A model generated the notes under the pieces. That model did no database searches, was not told where the DNA came from, and saw only the letters and a list, made by a program, of their open reading frames with translations. A program made the translations under genes and the position numbers. Positions 16,802 to 26,028 of a stretch of DNA of 64,000 bases are shown in pieces. How positions within the stretch are numbered: the stretch's first letter is position 1; each line of letters opens with the position of its first letter. This DNA is from Cellulomonas fimi (GTDB lineage Bacteria > Actinomycetota > Actinomycetes > Actinomycetales > Cellulomonadaceae), in the NCBI RefSeq assembly GCF_012952065.1, contig NZ_JABCJJ010000001.1:124001-188000 (forward strand), given 5' to 3'.

Positions 16802-17920
16802 ATGACCGAGTCGACGTCGACCGCCCTGACCATCCGCCCCGCCTCCGAGTGCCGCTACGACGCCGTCTCGCTCGGCGAGGTCATGCTCCGCCTCGACCCG
16901 GGCGAGGGCCGCATCCGGACCGCCCGCTCGTTCAAGGCCTGGGAGGGCGGCGGCGAGTACAACGTGGCCCGCGGCCTGCGCCGGGCGTTCGGCCTGCGCG
17001 GCGCGGTCGTCACCGCGCTCGCGGACAACGAGATCGGGCGCCTGGTCGAGGACTTCATCCTCACCGGCGGGCTCGACACCCAGTTCATCCGGTGGGTCCC
17101 GTACGACGGCATCGGCCGCGGCGTGCGCAACGGGCTCAATTTCACCGAGCGCGGGTTCGGCGTGCGCGGCGCGGTCGGCGTCTCCGACCGCGGCAACACC
17201 GCGGCGTCGCAGCTGAGGCCCGGCGACGTCGACTGGGACCACCTGTTCGGTGAGCTCGGCGTCCGCTGGTTCCACACCGGCGGGATCTTCGCCGCGCTGA
17301 GCGAGTCGGCGGCCGAGACCGTCATCGAGGCCGTCACGGCCGCGAAGAAGCACGGCACCGTGGTCTCGTACGACCTCAACTACCGCCCGAGCCTGTGGAA
17401 GGCGATCGGCGGGCAGGCCAAGGCGCAGGAGGTCAACCGCGAGATCGCCACGCACATTGACGTCATGATCGGCAACGAGGAGGACTTCACGGCCTCGCTC
17501 GGCTTCGAGGTCGAGGGCGTCGACGAGAACCTCTCGGCGCTCGAGGTCGACAAGTTCGCCGCGATGATCGAGAAGGCCGCGGCCGCGTACCCGAACTTCA
17601 CGGTCATCGGCACGACGATGCGCACGGTTCGATCCGCCTCCATCAACGACTGGGGTGCGATCGCCTGGTCGCGCGAGACCGGTGTCGTGCAGGCGACGCA
17701 CCGCGAGCGCCTCGAGATCATGGACCGCGTCGGCGGGGGTGACTCCTTCGCGTCGGGGCTCATCTACGGGCTGCTCGAGGGCGAGCCGTTGCAGACGGCG
17801 GTCGAGTACGGCGCGGCGCACGGTGCGCTCGCGATGACCACCCCGGGAGACACGACGATGGTGACCAAGGCCGAGGTGCTCAAGCTCGCAGGCGGCGGCG
17901 GCGCACGGGTGGACCGCTGA
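16802..17920 (+). CDS. kdgK: 2-keto-3-deoxygluconate kinase, PfkB family
   Basis: A 372-residue sugar kinase. The PfkB anion-hole and catalytic-base motif reads RVGGGDSFASGL near residue 310, and substrate-side segments include GGEYNVARGLRRAF. It is longer than many KdgK enzymes (about 310-340), with extra residues at both ends. It would phosphorylate KDG from KduD at position 6, feeding Eda, which is encoded 71 bases upstream. The stop shares one base with the ATG of the next gene (TGATG), indicating translational coupling. Confidence 0.9.
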   Translation: MTESTSTALTIRPASECRYDAVSLGEVMLRLDPGEGRIRTARSFKAWEGGGEYNVARGLRRAFGLRGAVVTALADNEIGRLVEDFILTGGLDTQFIRWVPYDGIGRGVRNGLNFTERGFGVRGAVGVSDRGNTAASQLRPGDVDWDHLFGELGVRWFHTGGIFAALSESAAETVIEAVTAAKKHGTVVSYDLNYRPSLWKAIGGQAKAQEVNREIATHIDVMIGNEEDFTASLGFEVEGVDENLSALEVDKFAAMIEKAAAAYPNFTVIGTTMRTVRSASINDWGAIAWSRETGVVQATHRERLEIMDRVGGGDSFASGLIYGLLEGEPLQTAVEYGAAHGALAMTTPGDTTMVTKAEVLKLAGGGGARVDR

Positions 17921-18702
17921 TGGCCGCCGGACCGATGGCCGCCGGACCCCTCCAGGACCTCACCGGCAGGCGCGCGCTCGTCACGGGCGCGGGGACCGGC
18001 ATCGGGCAGGCGATCGCGGTCGAGCTCGCGCGCGCGGGCGCCGACGTCGCCGTCACCTACCGCACGCACGACGCCGCGCACGTGGTCGACCTGGTCGCCG
18101 GCTTCGGGCGGCGCGCCGTCGCGTACGCGCTCGACGCGACGGACAGCACCCAGGTGCGTGACGTGGTCGGGCAGGCGGCCGCCGCGCTCGGCGGGGGGAT
18201 CGACATCCTCGTCAACAACGCCGGCGGGCTCGTGGGCCGGGTGCCGGTCGCCGAGATGTCCGACGAGCACTGGCACGCCGTGATCGACCTCAACCTCACG
18301 AGCATGTTCTACGTGACGCGCGCCGCGCTCGAGCACATGGGCGACGGCGGCCGGATCATCTCGATCAGCTCGCAGGCCGGGCAGAACGGCGGCGGGCAGG
18401 GCGCTGTCGCGTACGCGGCGTCGAAGGCCGGCATGGACGGCATGACGCGCGGGCTCGCCAAGGAGCTCGGGCCGCGCGGGATCACGGCGAACTCGATCGC
18501 GCCCGGGTTCATCGGCGAGACGCCGTTCCAGGAGACGCACACGCCCGTCGAGACGCAGCGCGCGGTCGTCGCGGGGATCCCGGTCGGCCGGGGCGGCGTG
18601 CCGGCCGACGTCGCGGCGGCGGCGGTCTACCTCGCCTCCGACGGCGCGGCGTTCGTCAGCGGTGCCGTCATCGACGTCAACGGCGGCGCGAGCTTCCACT
18701 GA
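17920..18702 (+). CDS. Short-chain dehydrogenase/reductase, sugar-acid type
   Basis: A 260-residue enzyme with TGAGTGIG, NNAGG and catalytic YAASK motifs and the C-terminal VIDVNGGASFH. It is distinct from the two KduD-like copies. The first ten residues contain a duplicated AAGP, and starting at the second methionine (MAAGPLQDL) is equally possible. Because the island also encodes a fuconate-dehydratase-like enzyme, oxidation of 2-keto-3-deoxy-L-fuconate is one possible role; another is a 3-ketoacyl-type sugar oxidation. Substrate unknown. Confidence 0.85.
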   Translation: MAAGPMAAGPLQDLTGRRALVTGAGTGIGQAIAVELARAGADVAVTYRTHDAAHVVDLVAGFGRRAVAYALDATDSTQVRDVVGQAAAALGGGIDILVNNAGGLVGRVPVAEMSDEHWHAVIDLNLTSMFYVTRAALEHMGDGGRIISISSQAGQNGGGQGAVAYAASKAGMDGMTRGLAKELGPRGITANSIAPGFIGETPFQETHTPVETQRAVVAGIPVGRGGVPADVAAAAVYLASDGAAFVSGAVIDVNGGASFH

Positions 18703-18704
18703 CG

Positions 18705-18746
18705 TGTCAGAGCCACGTGAACCTCGAGGTTCACGTGGCTCTGACA
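18705..18746. terminator. 42-bp perfect palindrome, bidirectional terminator
   Basis: Two 21-base arms (18705-18725 and 18726-18746) are fully complementary, beginning TGTCAGAGCCACGTG. It lies three bases after the dehydrogenase stop and 30 bases from the glpK stop on the other strand, as expected of a shared terminator for convergent genes. Its ends (TGTCAG and CTGACA) and its length match the hairpin part of the repeats at 45624-45916. Confidence 0.88.
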
Positions 18747-18775
18747 GCTCGGCCGCCTGGTGACGGGTGGACGCG

Positions 18776-20293
18776 TTACTTCACGTCGTCGTCGACCCAG
18801 TCGAAGGTCTTCGTGACGGCCTTCTTCCACAGGCGGTACTGGCGGTCCCGCTCGCCGGACTCCATCGACGGCTCCCAGCGCTTGTCCTCGGCCCAGTTGT
18901 CGATGACGTCCTGCTCACCGCTCCAGAACCCGACGGCGATGCCGGCCGCGTAGGCCGCCCCGAGCGCCGTCGTCTCCGCGACCTTGGGCCGGATGACCGG
19001 GACGCCGAGGATGTCCGCCTGGAACTGCATGAGGGTCTCGTTCGCGACCATCCCGCCGTCCACCTTGAGCTCGGTGAGGTCGACCCCCGAGTCGGCGTTC
19101 ATCGCGTCCAGGACCTCGCGGGTCTGGAACGCCGTCGCCTCGAGCACGGCCCGGGCGATGTGGCCCTTGTTGACGTACCGGGTCAGCCCGACGAGCGCGC
19201 CCCGCGCGTCGGACCGCCAGTACGGCGCGAACAGCCCCGAGAACGCGGGCACGAAGTACGCGCCCCCGTTGTCCTCGACCGTCGCCGCGAGCTGCTCGAT
19301 CTCGGGCGCCGAGGAGATCAGCCCGAGGTTGTCGCGCAGCCACTGGACCAACGACCCCGAGACGGCGATCGAGCCCTCGAGCGCGTAGCGCGTCGGCTGG
19401 TCGCCGATCTTGTAGCAGACCGTCGTGAGCAGCCCGTTCTTCGACGGGATCGGCTCGGTGCCGGTGTTGAGCAGCATGAAGTTGCCCGTGCCGTACGTGT
19501 TCTTCGCGGTGCCCACCTCGAAGCACGCCTGCCCGAAGGTCGCCGCCTGCTGGTCGCCGAGGATTCCGGCGATCGGCACGCCCGGGACCATCCCGCCCTC
19601 ACGGCCCTCGCCGTACACCTCGGAGGACGAGCGGATCTCCGGGAGCATGGACATCGGGATGCCCATCTCGCCCGCGATCTCCTCGTTCCAGGAGAGCGTG
19701 TCGAGGTTCATGAGCATGGTGCGCGAGGCGTTCGTCGGGTCGGTGACGTGGACGCCGCCGTCGGGCCCGCCGGTCATGTTCCACAGGACCCACGCATCCG
19801 TGTTGCCGAAGAGCAGCTCGCCCCGCTCGGCCTTCTCCCGGGCGCCGTCGACGTTGTCGAGGATCCACTTGACCTTGGGCCCGGAGAAGTAGGTGGCCAG
19901 CGGGAGCCCGACGCGGTCCTTGTACCGCTCCGCGCCGCCGCCCAGGGCCCCGAGCTCCTCCACGATCTTCTGCGTCCGCGTGTCCTGCCAGACGATCGCG
20001 TTGTAGACCGGCTTGCCGGTGCTCTTCTCCCAGACCACCGTGGTCTCGCGCTGGTTGGTGATGCCGACGGCGACGATGTCGCGGTGGGTCAGGTTGGCGC
20101 GGGTGAGCGCGAGCCCCACGACCTCCCGGGTGTTCCGCCAGATCTCCTCGGCGTCGTGCTCGACCCATCCGGCCCGCGGGAAGATCTGCTCGTGCTCGAG
20201 CTGTCCCGTCTCCACGATGGTCCCGCCGTGGTTGAAGATGATCGCGCGTGAGCTCGTGGTCCCCTGGTCGATCGCGAGTACGTAGTCAGCCAT
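18776..20293 (-). CDS. glpK: Glycerol kinase
   Basis: A 505-residue FGGY kinase, full length. The N-terminal phosphate motif is [39 protein letters not shown] and [22 protein letters not shown] are glycerol-kinase signatures. It phosphorylates glycerol entering through GlpF to give glycerol-3-phosphate. The ATG at 20293 was chosen because the protein should begin at [16 protein letters not shown] precedes it. Gene order glpF-glpK on the minus strand suggests one operon downstream of glpD. Confidence 0.97.
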   Translation of the reverse strand: MADYVLAIDQGTTSSRAIIFNHGGTIVETGQLEHEQIFPRAGWVEHDAEEIWRNTREVVGLALTRANLTHRDIVAVGITNQRETTVVWEKSTGKPVYNAIVWQDTRTQKIVEELGALGGGAERYKDRVGLPLATYFSGPKVKWILDNVDGAREKAERGELLFGNTDAWVLWNMTGGPDGGVHVTDPTNASRTMLMNLDTLSWNEEIAGEMGIPMSMLPEIRSSSEVYGEGREGGMVPGVPIAGILGDQQAATFGQACFEVGTAKNTYGTGNFMLLNTGTEPIPSKNGLLTTVCYKIGDQPTRYALEGSIAVSGSLVQWLRDNLGLISSAPEIEQLAATVEDNGGAYFVPAFSGLFAPYWRSDARGALVGLTRYVNKGHIARAVLEATAFQTREVLDAMNADSGVDLTELKVDGGMVANETLMQFQADILGVPVIRPKVAETTALGAAYAAGIAVGFWSGEQDVIDNWAEDKRWEPSMESGERDRQYRLWKKAVTKTFDWVDDDVK

Positions 20294-20376
20294 GGTGCGT
20301 CCGTCCTCTGGAGGTGAATGAAGTGCAGATGTCATGAAGCGCAGATGTCATGAGACGCCTGTGCGGTGAAGCCGCG

Positions 20377-21123
20377 TCAGCCGACGTACCAGGCGCCGAC
20401 CCAACCGGCGATGGCGCCTCCGAGCAGGGGGCCGACGATCGGCACCCAGCTGTACGCCCAGTCGCTCGAGCCCTTGCCGCGGATCGGCAGGAGCGCGTGC
20501 GCGATGCGCGGACCGAGGTCGCGGGCGGGGTTGATCGCGTAGCCCGTCGGGCCACCCAGGCTCGCGCCGATCGCGACGACGAGGAGGGCGACCGCGAGGG
20601 GGCCCAGCCCTGTCGGGGTGCTGCCGAACGCGATGACGACGAACACGAGGACGAACGTGCCGAGGACCTCGGTGACGACGTTCCAGCCGTAGGAGCGGAT
20701 CGCCGGTCCCGTGGAGAAGACGGCGAGCTTGGTCGCGGGGTCGGCGTCCTCGTCGAAGTGCTTCTTGTAGGCGAGGAAGGCCAGCACGGCACCGAGGAAC
20801 GCACCGATGAGCTCCGCGGCGAAGTACAGGAGCATGTTGCCGAAGGTGGGTTCGATCGCCACGTCGTCGATCACGGCGAACGGCAGGTCCGCCGTGTACA
20901 GGCCGAGGGTGACCGCGGGGTTGAGGTGGGCGCCAGACTTGAACGCGGTGTAGACACCCGCGAAGACCGCGAGCCCCCACCCGAAGTTGATGACGAGCCA
21001 GCCGCTGTCAAACCCCTTGTTCCGGGGCAGGATCACGTTGGCCACCACCCCGGCGCCGAGCAGGATCAGCATGGCCGTGCCCATGATCTCGGACACGAAT
21101 GCTTCGGACATGAGACTGTCCAC
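20377..21123 (-). CDS. glpF: Glycerol uptake facilitator (aquaglyceroporin)
   Basis: A 248-residue MIP-family channel with six predicted helices and both pore motifs, NPAVT (residue 68 region) and NPARD (near residue 202). The Asp after the second NPAR is typical of glycerol-conducting members. It lets glycerol diffuse into the cell for GlpK, which follows 83 bases downstream. Start is uncertain: GTG at 21123 has GAGG five bases upstream, while an ATG four codons later is further from it. Confidence 0.94.
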   Translation of the reverse strand: MDSLMSEAFVSEIMGTAMLILLGAGVVANVILPRNKGFDSGWLVINFGWGLAVFAGVYTAFKSGAHLNPAVTLGLYTADLPFAVIDDVAIEPTFGNMLLYFAAELIGAFLGAVLAFLAYKKHFDEDADPATKLAVFSTGPAIRSYGWNVVTEVLGTFVLVFVVIAFGSTPTGLGPLAVALLVVAIGASLGGPTGYAINPARDLGPRIAHALLPIRGKGSSDWAYSWVPIVGPLLGGAIAGWVGAWYVG

Positions 21124-21222
21124 TTCGACCTCGTTCCTCTGACGTCGCTGTCATGTCGTTCCCGGGGGGTACCCCGAGAACCTCCGGTCCGCAGGCCCAC
21201 GCAAGGCCCGAGGACCGCAAGC

Positions 21223-22968
21223 TCAGGTGGCGGTGATCGGCTGGAGCGGCGCGATCTCCGACGCGCGCAGGCGCACCTGCTCGGCGGACTCGTCGTCCGG
21301 CTCGAGCTCCGCGGCCGCCTCGGCCTCCGCGCGCTCGCGGTACGCGGCCAGCTCGCGCTCGCGCGTGGCGTCGTCCCAGCCCAGCAGCGGGCCGATGATG
21401 TCGGCGATCTCCTCGAGCGCGCCGAGCCCGCGGTCCGCGACCTCGTAGTTGAGGCGCGTGCGGTGCATCATCACGTCGTCGAGGTGCAGCGCGCCCTCGT
21501 GCGTGACCGCGTAGGCGATCTCCGCACGCAGGTACGCCGGAGCCGCGGCGAGCGGCGTGCCCAGCGAGGGCTCGGCGTCGACCGTCTCGACCAGCTCGGC
21601 CAGCAGCGAGCCGTAGCGGTGCAGCAGGTGGTCGAGCATCGCGCGGCTCCACCCGTAGCGCCGCGCGATCGTCGGCGCCTGTCGTCTGAGGACCACGAGG
21701 CCCTCGGCGCCGGCCAGGGGGATGGTGTCCGTGACCGACGGCAGCGAGTGCGCCCGGCCCCCGAGCGCGAAGTCGACCGCGTCCTTGGCCATGACCCGGT
21801 ACGTCGTGAGCTTCCCGCCGGCGATGACGGTGAGCCCCGGCGTCGGCGACGCGACCGTGTGCTCGCGCGAGACCTTGGCCGACGACGTGCCCTCCTTGGT
21901 CCCCGGCTGCAGCAGCGGGCGCAGCCCGGCCCAGGTGCCGATGACGTCCTCGCGGGAGATCGGCCGCGCGAGCACGGTGTTGGCGTGGTCGATGACGTAG
22001 TCGATGTCGGCCGCGTTGGCGACCGGGTGCACGAGCTCCTGCGTCCACGGGGTGTCCGTCGTCCCGATCACCCAGTAGCGGGACCACGGGATGATGAAGA
22101 GCACGCTCTTCTCCGTCTGCAGGATCAGCCCCGTGTCGCCCGCGATCCGGTCGCGCGGCACCACGATGTGGATGCCCTTCGAGGCGAGCACGCGCAGCCC
22201 GCCGTCGGTGCCGGCCAGGGACTCGGTCTCCTCGGTCCAGACGCCGGTCGCATTGACGACCTGCCGGGCCCGCACCTCGATCGAGCGGCCCGTCTCGAGG
22301 TCCTGGACCGTCGCGCCGATCACCGTGCCGCCCTCGGTCGTCAGCATCCCGGTGACCTGGGTCCGGGACGCCGCGGCCGCCCCGTAGGAGACGGCCGTGC
22401 GGATCAGGGTCGAGACGAGGCGCGCGTCGTCGACGCTGGCGTCCCAGTAGCGGACGGCCCCGATCGCGGCGTCGTGCCGGAGGTCCGGGAAGAGCCGCTC
22501 GAGCCCCTTGCGCCCCACGTGGCGGTGGATGGGCATGGCCCGGCGGCGGCCGTTGACGCTCGCGAGCGTGTCGTACAGCGCGACGCCGGCCCCGACGTAG
22601 GCGCGCTCCCACACCCGGTTCTCGAGCGGGTACAGGAACGAGACCGGGCGCACGAGGTGCGGGGCCAGGCGCGTGATGAGGAGGTCCCGCTCGGTCAGGG
22701 CCTCGCGGACCAGATGGAAGTCGAGCATCTGGAGGTAGCGCAGACCGCCGTGGACCAGCTTGCTCGACCGGCTCGACGTCCCGCTGGCCCAGTCCTGCGC
22801 CTCGACGACCGCGACCTTGAGCCCTCGCGTGACGGCGTCGAGCGTGATGCCTGCACCGGTGACGCCGCCGCCGATCACCAGGACGTCCAGCTCGTGGGCC
22901 GCGGAGCTGCCCTCCAGGACGTCGAGCGCCGCCGCCCGCCGTTCCGCCGTGAGTGCCGCCATCTTCAC
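21223..22968 (-). CDS. glpD: Glycerol-3-phosphate dehydrogenase (FAD, aerobic type)
   Basis: A 581-residue flavoprotein. The FAD-binding motif VLVIGGGVTGAGITLDAVTRG is close to the N-terminus, and the C-terminal domain is the family's helical DAO-C region. It oxidises glycerol-3-phosphate to dihydroxyacetone phosphate at the membrane and passes electrons to the quinone pool, here menaquinone made by the men genes in the same window. The GTG at 22968 has a perfect AGGAGG six bases upstream and is preferred over the ATG two codons later. It is first in the leftward glpD-glpF-glpK order and divergent from the SorC-type regulator. Confidence 0.95.
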   Translation of the reverse strand: MKMAALTAERRAAALDVLEGSSAAHELDVLVIGGGVTGAGITLDAVTRGLKVAVVEAQDWASGTSSRSSKLVHGGLRYLQMLDFHLVREALTERDLLITRLAPHLVRPVSFLYPLENRVWERAYVGAGVALYDTLASVNGRRRAMPIHRHVGRKGLERLFPDLRHDAAIGAVRYWDASVDDARLVSTLIRTAVSYGAAAASRTQVTGMLTTEGGTVIGATVQDLETGRSIEVRARQVVNATGVWTEETESLAGTDGGLRVLASKGIHIVVPRDRIAGDTGLILQTEKSVLFIIPWSRYWVIGTTDTPWTQELVHPVANAADIDYVIDHANTVLARPISREDVIGTWAGLRPLLQPGTKEGTSSAKVSREHTVASPTPGLTVIAGGKLTTYRVMAKDAVDFALGGRAHSLPSVTDTIPLAGAEGLVVLRRQAPTIARRYGWSRAMLDHLLHRYGSLLAELVETVDAEPSLGTPLAAAPAYLRAEIAYAVTHEGALHLDDVMMHRTRLNYEVADRGLGALEEIADIIGPLLGWDDATRERELAAYRERAEAEAAAELEPDDESAEQVRLRASEIAPLQPITAT

Positions 22969-23097
22969 CGTGGTCCTCCTGACCTGCATGTCCCGGCCAC
23001 CGGGAAGGGCCCGTGCAGCGGTCGCGGCATGTGGGCATCCGACCTGGTTCCGAACGCAGCCCTATGCTTGCCATGGCTCGAACGGACGCGCAACCCT

Positions 23098-23115
23098 GGT
23101 GCACGAATGTGCACC
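23098..23115. promoter_or_regulatory. 18-bp palindromic operator in the glpD/regulator divergent region
   Basis: GGTGCAC and GTGCACC flank GAAT in perfect symmetry. The site lies 27 bases before the regulator start and downstream of a -10-like TATGCT at 23063-23068. SorC/DeoR-type regulators often bind such palindromes in their own divergent promoters, so it is the likely site through which the adjacent regulator controls glpD and itself (inference). Confidence 0.68.
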
Positions 23116-23142
23116 GCCGTCCTCGGGACGGAGGGTGCGGCG

Positions 23143-24231
23143 GTGCCCGAACGAGAGCAGGACGTCCTCCGGGCGGCCGCGATGTACTACCTCCAGGACA
23201 TGAAGATGGAGGTCATCGCGCGGCACCTCGGGACCTCGCGCTCGACCGTCTCGAGGCTCATCAAGCGGGCCCGCGAGACGGGTCTCGTCGAGATCACCCT
23301 GCGACCCGCGAGCAGCCGGGCGCCGGGGCTCGGCCAGAGCATCGGCAACGCCTTCGGCATCGCCACCTACGTCGTCCCGGTGCCCGACTCCTCTGCGCAC
23401 ATCGACCGCCTCGAGCAGGTGGCGATCACCTCCGCGCGCCTGCTCGCCTCGTGGTTCGACTCGGACATGGTCCTGGGGATCGCGTGGGGGACGACGCTCG
23501 CCGCGGTCAGCCGGCACCTGACCTACAAGCCCACCCGGGGCAGCGCCGTCGTGCAGCTCAACGGGGCCGCGAACACGCGGACCAGCGGGATCGAGTACGC
23601 CAGCGACCTCATCTCGAGCTTCGGCTCGGCGTTCGACGCGGCGGTGCACCACTTCCCGGTGCCGGCCTTCTTCGACTTCCCGCACACCAAGGCGGCGATG
23701 TGGCGCGAACGCTCGGTGCAGCGGGTCCTTGACGTGCAACGACGTGCAGACATCGTGGTCTTCTCTGTGGGGGCCGTCGCCGGTACGGTGCCGAGCCACG
23801 TGTACGCCGCCGGCTACCTCGACGACGACGACGTCGCGCTGCTGCACGCGGAAGGCGTCGTGGGGGACGTCTGCACCGTCTTCCTGCGCGCCGACGGCAG
23901 CTACCGGGACGTCGCGCTCAACGCGCGGGCGACGGGTCCCACGCCGCAGGAGCTCGACCGGGTGCCCAGGCGCGTGTGCGTCGTGGCCGGGGACAACAAG
24001 GTGGTCCCGCTGCTCGCCGCGCTGCGCGCCGGCGTCGTGACGGACCTGGTCGTGGACGAGCGGACGGCCGCCCTGCTGCTCGACACCTGGCGCGCGCGGT
24101 CCGGCGCGGCCGCGAGGCACGCGAAGGGGCGGAACGGGACGCGCTCAGGTGACCGCACGCCGAACGGCGTCGACCGAGCCGGTGAGCCGGTGCTGCACGG
24201 ACGGCTCGGCTGGCCGGGCGACATGGTGTGA
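23143..24231 (+). CDS. SorC-type sugar-binding transcriptional regulator
   Basis: A 362-residue regulator. An N-terminal helix-turn-helix (MEVIARHLGTSRSTVSRLIK, about residues 20-40) precedes a large sugar-phosphate-binding domain of the SorC/DeoR type with WGTTL and VVFSVGAVAG segments. The GTG at 23143 is preferred because GGAGGG ends seven bases before it; an ATG twelve codons upstream overlaps the palindromic operator. About 50 C-terminal residues after residue 310 are polar and not conserved-looking. Divergence from glpD implies control of glycerol use, with a phosphorylated triose or glycerol-3-phosphate as probable effector. Confidence 0.88.
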   Translation: MPEREQDVLRAAAMYYLQDMKMEVIARHLGTSRSTVSRLIKRARETGLVEITLRPASSRAPGLGQSIGNAFGIATYVVPVPDSSAHIDRLEQVAITSARLLASWFDSDMVLGIAWGTTLAAVSRHLTYKPTRGSAVVQLNGAANTRTSGIEYASDLISSFGSAFDAAVHHFPVPAFFDFPHTKAAMWRERSVQRVLDVQRRADIVVFSVGAVAGTVPSHVYAAGYLDDDDVALLHAEGVVGDVCTVFLRADGSYRDVALNARATGPTPQELDRVPRRVCVVAGDNKVVPLLAALRAGVVTDLVVDERTAALLLDTWRARSGAAARHAKGRNGTRSGDRTPNGVDRAGEPVLHGRLGWPGDMV

Positions 24232-24266
24232 GTGCCCGGACGCTCCGCGGTGGTTAGGTGGTCCGC

Positions 24267-24836
24267 GTGACGAATCCCGATCTCACGATCCGGCCCGCGC
24301 GCCCGGCGGACGTGCCCGCGATCCGGGACCTCGTCGAGCCGTACGCGAGCGAGCGCATCCTGCTCGCCAAGGAGATGGTCGGCTACTACGAGGCGGTCCA
24401 GGAGTTCCTGGTGGCCGACGCGGTGGCGGGCGACGCTGCCCGCGACTCCCGGACGGTCGCGGACAGCGGTGGTCAGCCGGGCGGCGCACTGGTGATCGGC
24501 TGCGGGGCGCTGCACGTCATGTGGCAGGACCTCGCCGAGATCCGGACGCTCGCGGTCGCGCCGGGATGGCGCGGGCACGGCGTCGGGCACGCGCTGCTGG
24601 ACGGGCTCGTCGAGCGTGCACGGGTGCTCGGGCTGCGCCGCCTCTTCTGCCTCACGTTCGAGGTCGACTTCTTCCGGGCGCACGGGTTCGCGCCGATCGA
24701 GGGCACGCCGGTGTCTGCGGACGTCTACGCCGAGCTGCTGCGCTCGCACGACGACGGCGTCGCGGAGTTCCTCGACCTCGCGCGCGTGAAGCCCAACACC
24801 CTCGGCAACACGCGCATGCTCGTCGAGCTGGACTGA
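24267..24836 (+). CDS. GNAT acetyltransferase, amino-acid N-acetyltransferase (ArgA-like)
   Basis: A 189-residue GNAT protein. The acetyl-CoA motif reads VAPGWRGHGVGHALL, and the C-terminal half (LTFEVDFFRAHGFAPIEGTPVSADVY) matches the stand-alone ArgA-type enzymes of actinobacteria, which acetylate glutamate at the first step of arginine synthesis. GTG at 24267 is preferred, with GGTGG five bases upstream; another GTG three codons earlier lacks a site. No other arginine gene is adjacent. An insertion of about 15 residues (DAARDSRTVADSGGQ) interrupts the N-terminal part. Confidence 0.82.
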   Translation: MTNPDLTIRPARPADVPAIRDLVEPYASERILLAKEMVGYYEAVQEFLVADAVAGDAARDSRTVADSGGQPGGALVIGCGALHVMWQDLAEIRTLAVAPGWRGHGVGHALLDGLVERARVLGLRRLFCLTFEVDFFRAHGFAPIEGTPVSADVYAELLRSHDDGVAEFLDLARVKPNTLGNTRMLVELD

Positions 24837-24885
24837 CCCGCTCGACGCCGGCCGCGGACGTTTCGCCCGGTCGGCGGGCGGGGTG

Positions 24886-25911
24886 TCAGCCGACGGGCGC
24901 GAGGGGGAGACGGTAGGCCGGGAGGGCGTCGTCGGCGGGGGCGGCGACCTCCTCGACCAGTCCGTCGGCGACCAGTCCCGCCACGCATCGACGCAGCTGG
25001 GCGCGGTCCGGCCACGCCTCGTCGACCACCTCGCCCGGCACGGGCAGCGGTGCGTCGCGGAGCAGCGCCATGACGCGGCCGCGCACCTGGCGGTCGGTGC
25101 CCGCCCAGGCCTGGGTGCGGCGTCGGGCAGCGTGCTCGTCCGGCGGCCGACCCGCCAGCCGCCACGCGCAGAGCTCCGCGACCGGGCAGGCCTCGCACCG
25201 CGGGGCCCGCGCCGTGCACACCAGGGCTCCGAGCTCCATCGACGCCGCCGCCCAGCGTGCCGCGTCCGCCGGGCCGGGCGGGACGAGCGCGGCCGCCCGG
25301 GCGGTCTCGCCGACACTCTGGCTCGGGGCCGGCAGCGCCGCGCCGTCCACGGTCCGCGCGAGGACCCGCCGCACGTTGGTGTCGAGCACGACCGACCGCC
25401 CGCCGAACGCGAACGCCACGACCGCGGCCGCCGTGTACGCGCCGATGCCGGGCAGCGCGCGGAGCCGGGCCTCGTCGTCGGGCACGACGCCCCCGTGGTG
25501 CTCGGTGATCGCGCGCGCGCACTCCTGCAGCCGCAGCGCGCGCCGCGGGTAGCCGAGCCGGTCCCATGCGCGCAGCACGTCGGCGGGGCTCGCGGCCGCG
25601 AGGTCGGCGGGCGTCGGCCAGCGCGCCGTCCACGCGGTCCAGGCGGGCAGGACGCGCACGACCGGCGTCTGCTGCAGCATCACCTCGCTCACGAGCACAC
25701 CCCACGGCGTGCGGTCGGGCGCCCGCCACGGCAGGTCGCGTGCGTGCTCGGCGAACCAGTCGACGACACCGGAGCGGAGCGCGGACGCCTGGGCGGCCGC
25801 GAGGGCCCCGGTGACCGGCCCCCCGGCGGTGGCCGTCGGCCGTCGCGAGTCGGTCCGGGGCCGCGTGGTCCGGGTGACGTCGGGTGCGGGCACCTCCGAA
25901 TCCTCTCCCAT
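24886..25911 (-). CDS. mutY: A/G-specific adenine glycosylase MutY
   Basis: A 341-residue base-excision repair glycosylase that removes adenine mispaired with 8-oxoguanine. The catalytic Glu76 is in VSEVMLQQTP, the helix-hairpin-helix is LPGIGAYTAAAV and catalytic Asp167 is in VVLDTNVRR. The [4Fe-4S] loop has Cys222, Cys229, Cys232 and Cys238 in the exact C-x6-C-x2-C-x5-C spacing. The C-terminal NUDIX-like domain of longer MutY proteins is replaced by a short winged-helix-like tail. Start taken at ATG 25911; a GTG eight codons upstream is possible. Confidence 0.95.
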   Translation of the reverse strand: MGEDSEVPAPDVTRTTRPRTDSRRPTATAGGPVTGALAAAQASALRSGVVDWFAEHARDLPWRAPDRTPWGVLVSEVMLQQTPVVRVLPAWTAWTARWPTPADLAAASPADVLRAWDRLGYPRRALRLQECARAITEHHGGVVPDDEARLRALPGIGAYTAAAVVAFAFGGRSVVLDTNVRRVLARTVDGAALPAPSQSVGETARAAALVPPGPADAARWAAASMELGALVCTARAPRCEACPVAELCAWRLAGRPPDEHAARRRTQAWAGTDRQVRGRVMALLRDAPLPVPGEVVDEAWPDRAQLRRCVAGLVADGLVEEVAAPADDALPAYRLPLAPVG

Positions 25912-26028
25912 GCCCCGGCCTCGTCGGCAGGTCACCGCGCACCGGCGTGCCCTCGCGACCTGCGGCGGGCGCGGTCGTTACGGTGAGTCGAACGCGGTCG
26001 ACGAGGAGCCCACGGTCGAGGAGGAGCG

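Noticed and set aside
21130-21215. Possible terminator after glpD
   Set aside because: CGGTCC/GGACCG and CGGGG/CCCCG pairs exist but stems are short and interrupted; not convincing enough to list.
20350-24231. Very long frame (over 1,290 codons) on the plus strand across the glycerol genes
   Set aside because: It is antisense to glpK, glpF and glpD and becomes real only in its last 362 codons (the SorC-type regulator). High third-position G+C keeps the opposite strand open.
24254-24266. Leaderless promoter for the ArgA-like gene
   Set aside because: The hexamer TTAGGT lacks A at position 2, and a GGTGG ribosome-site-like sequence is present, so evidence is weaker than for the listed examples.
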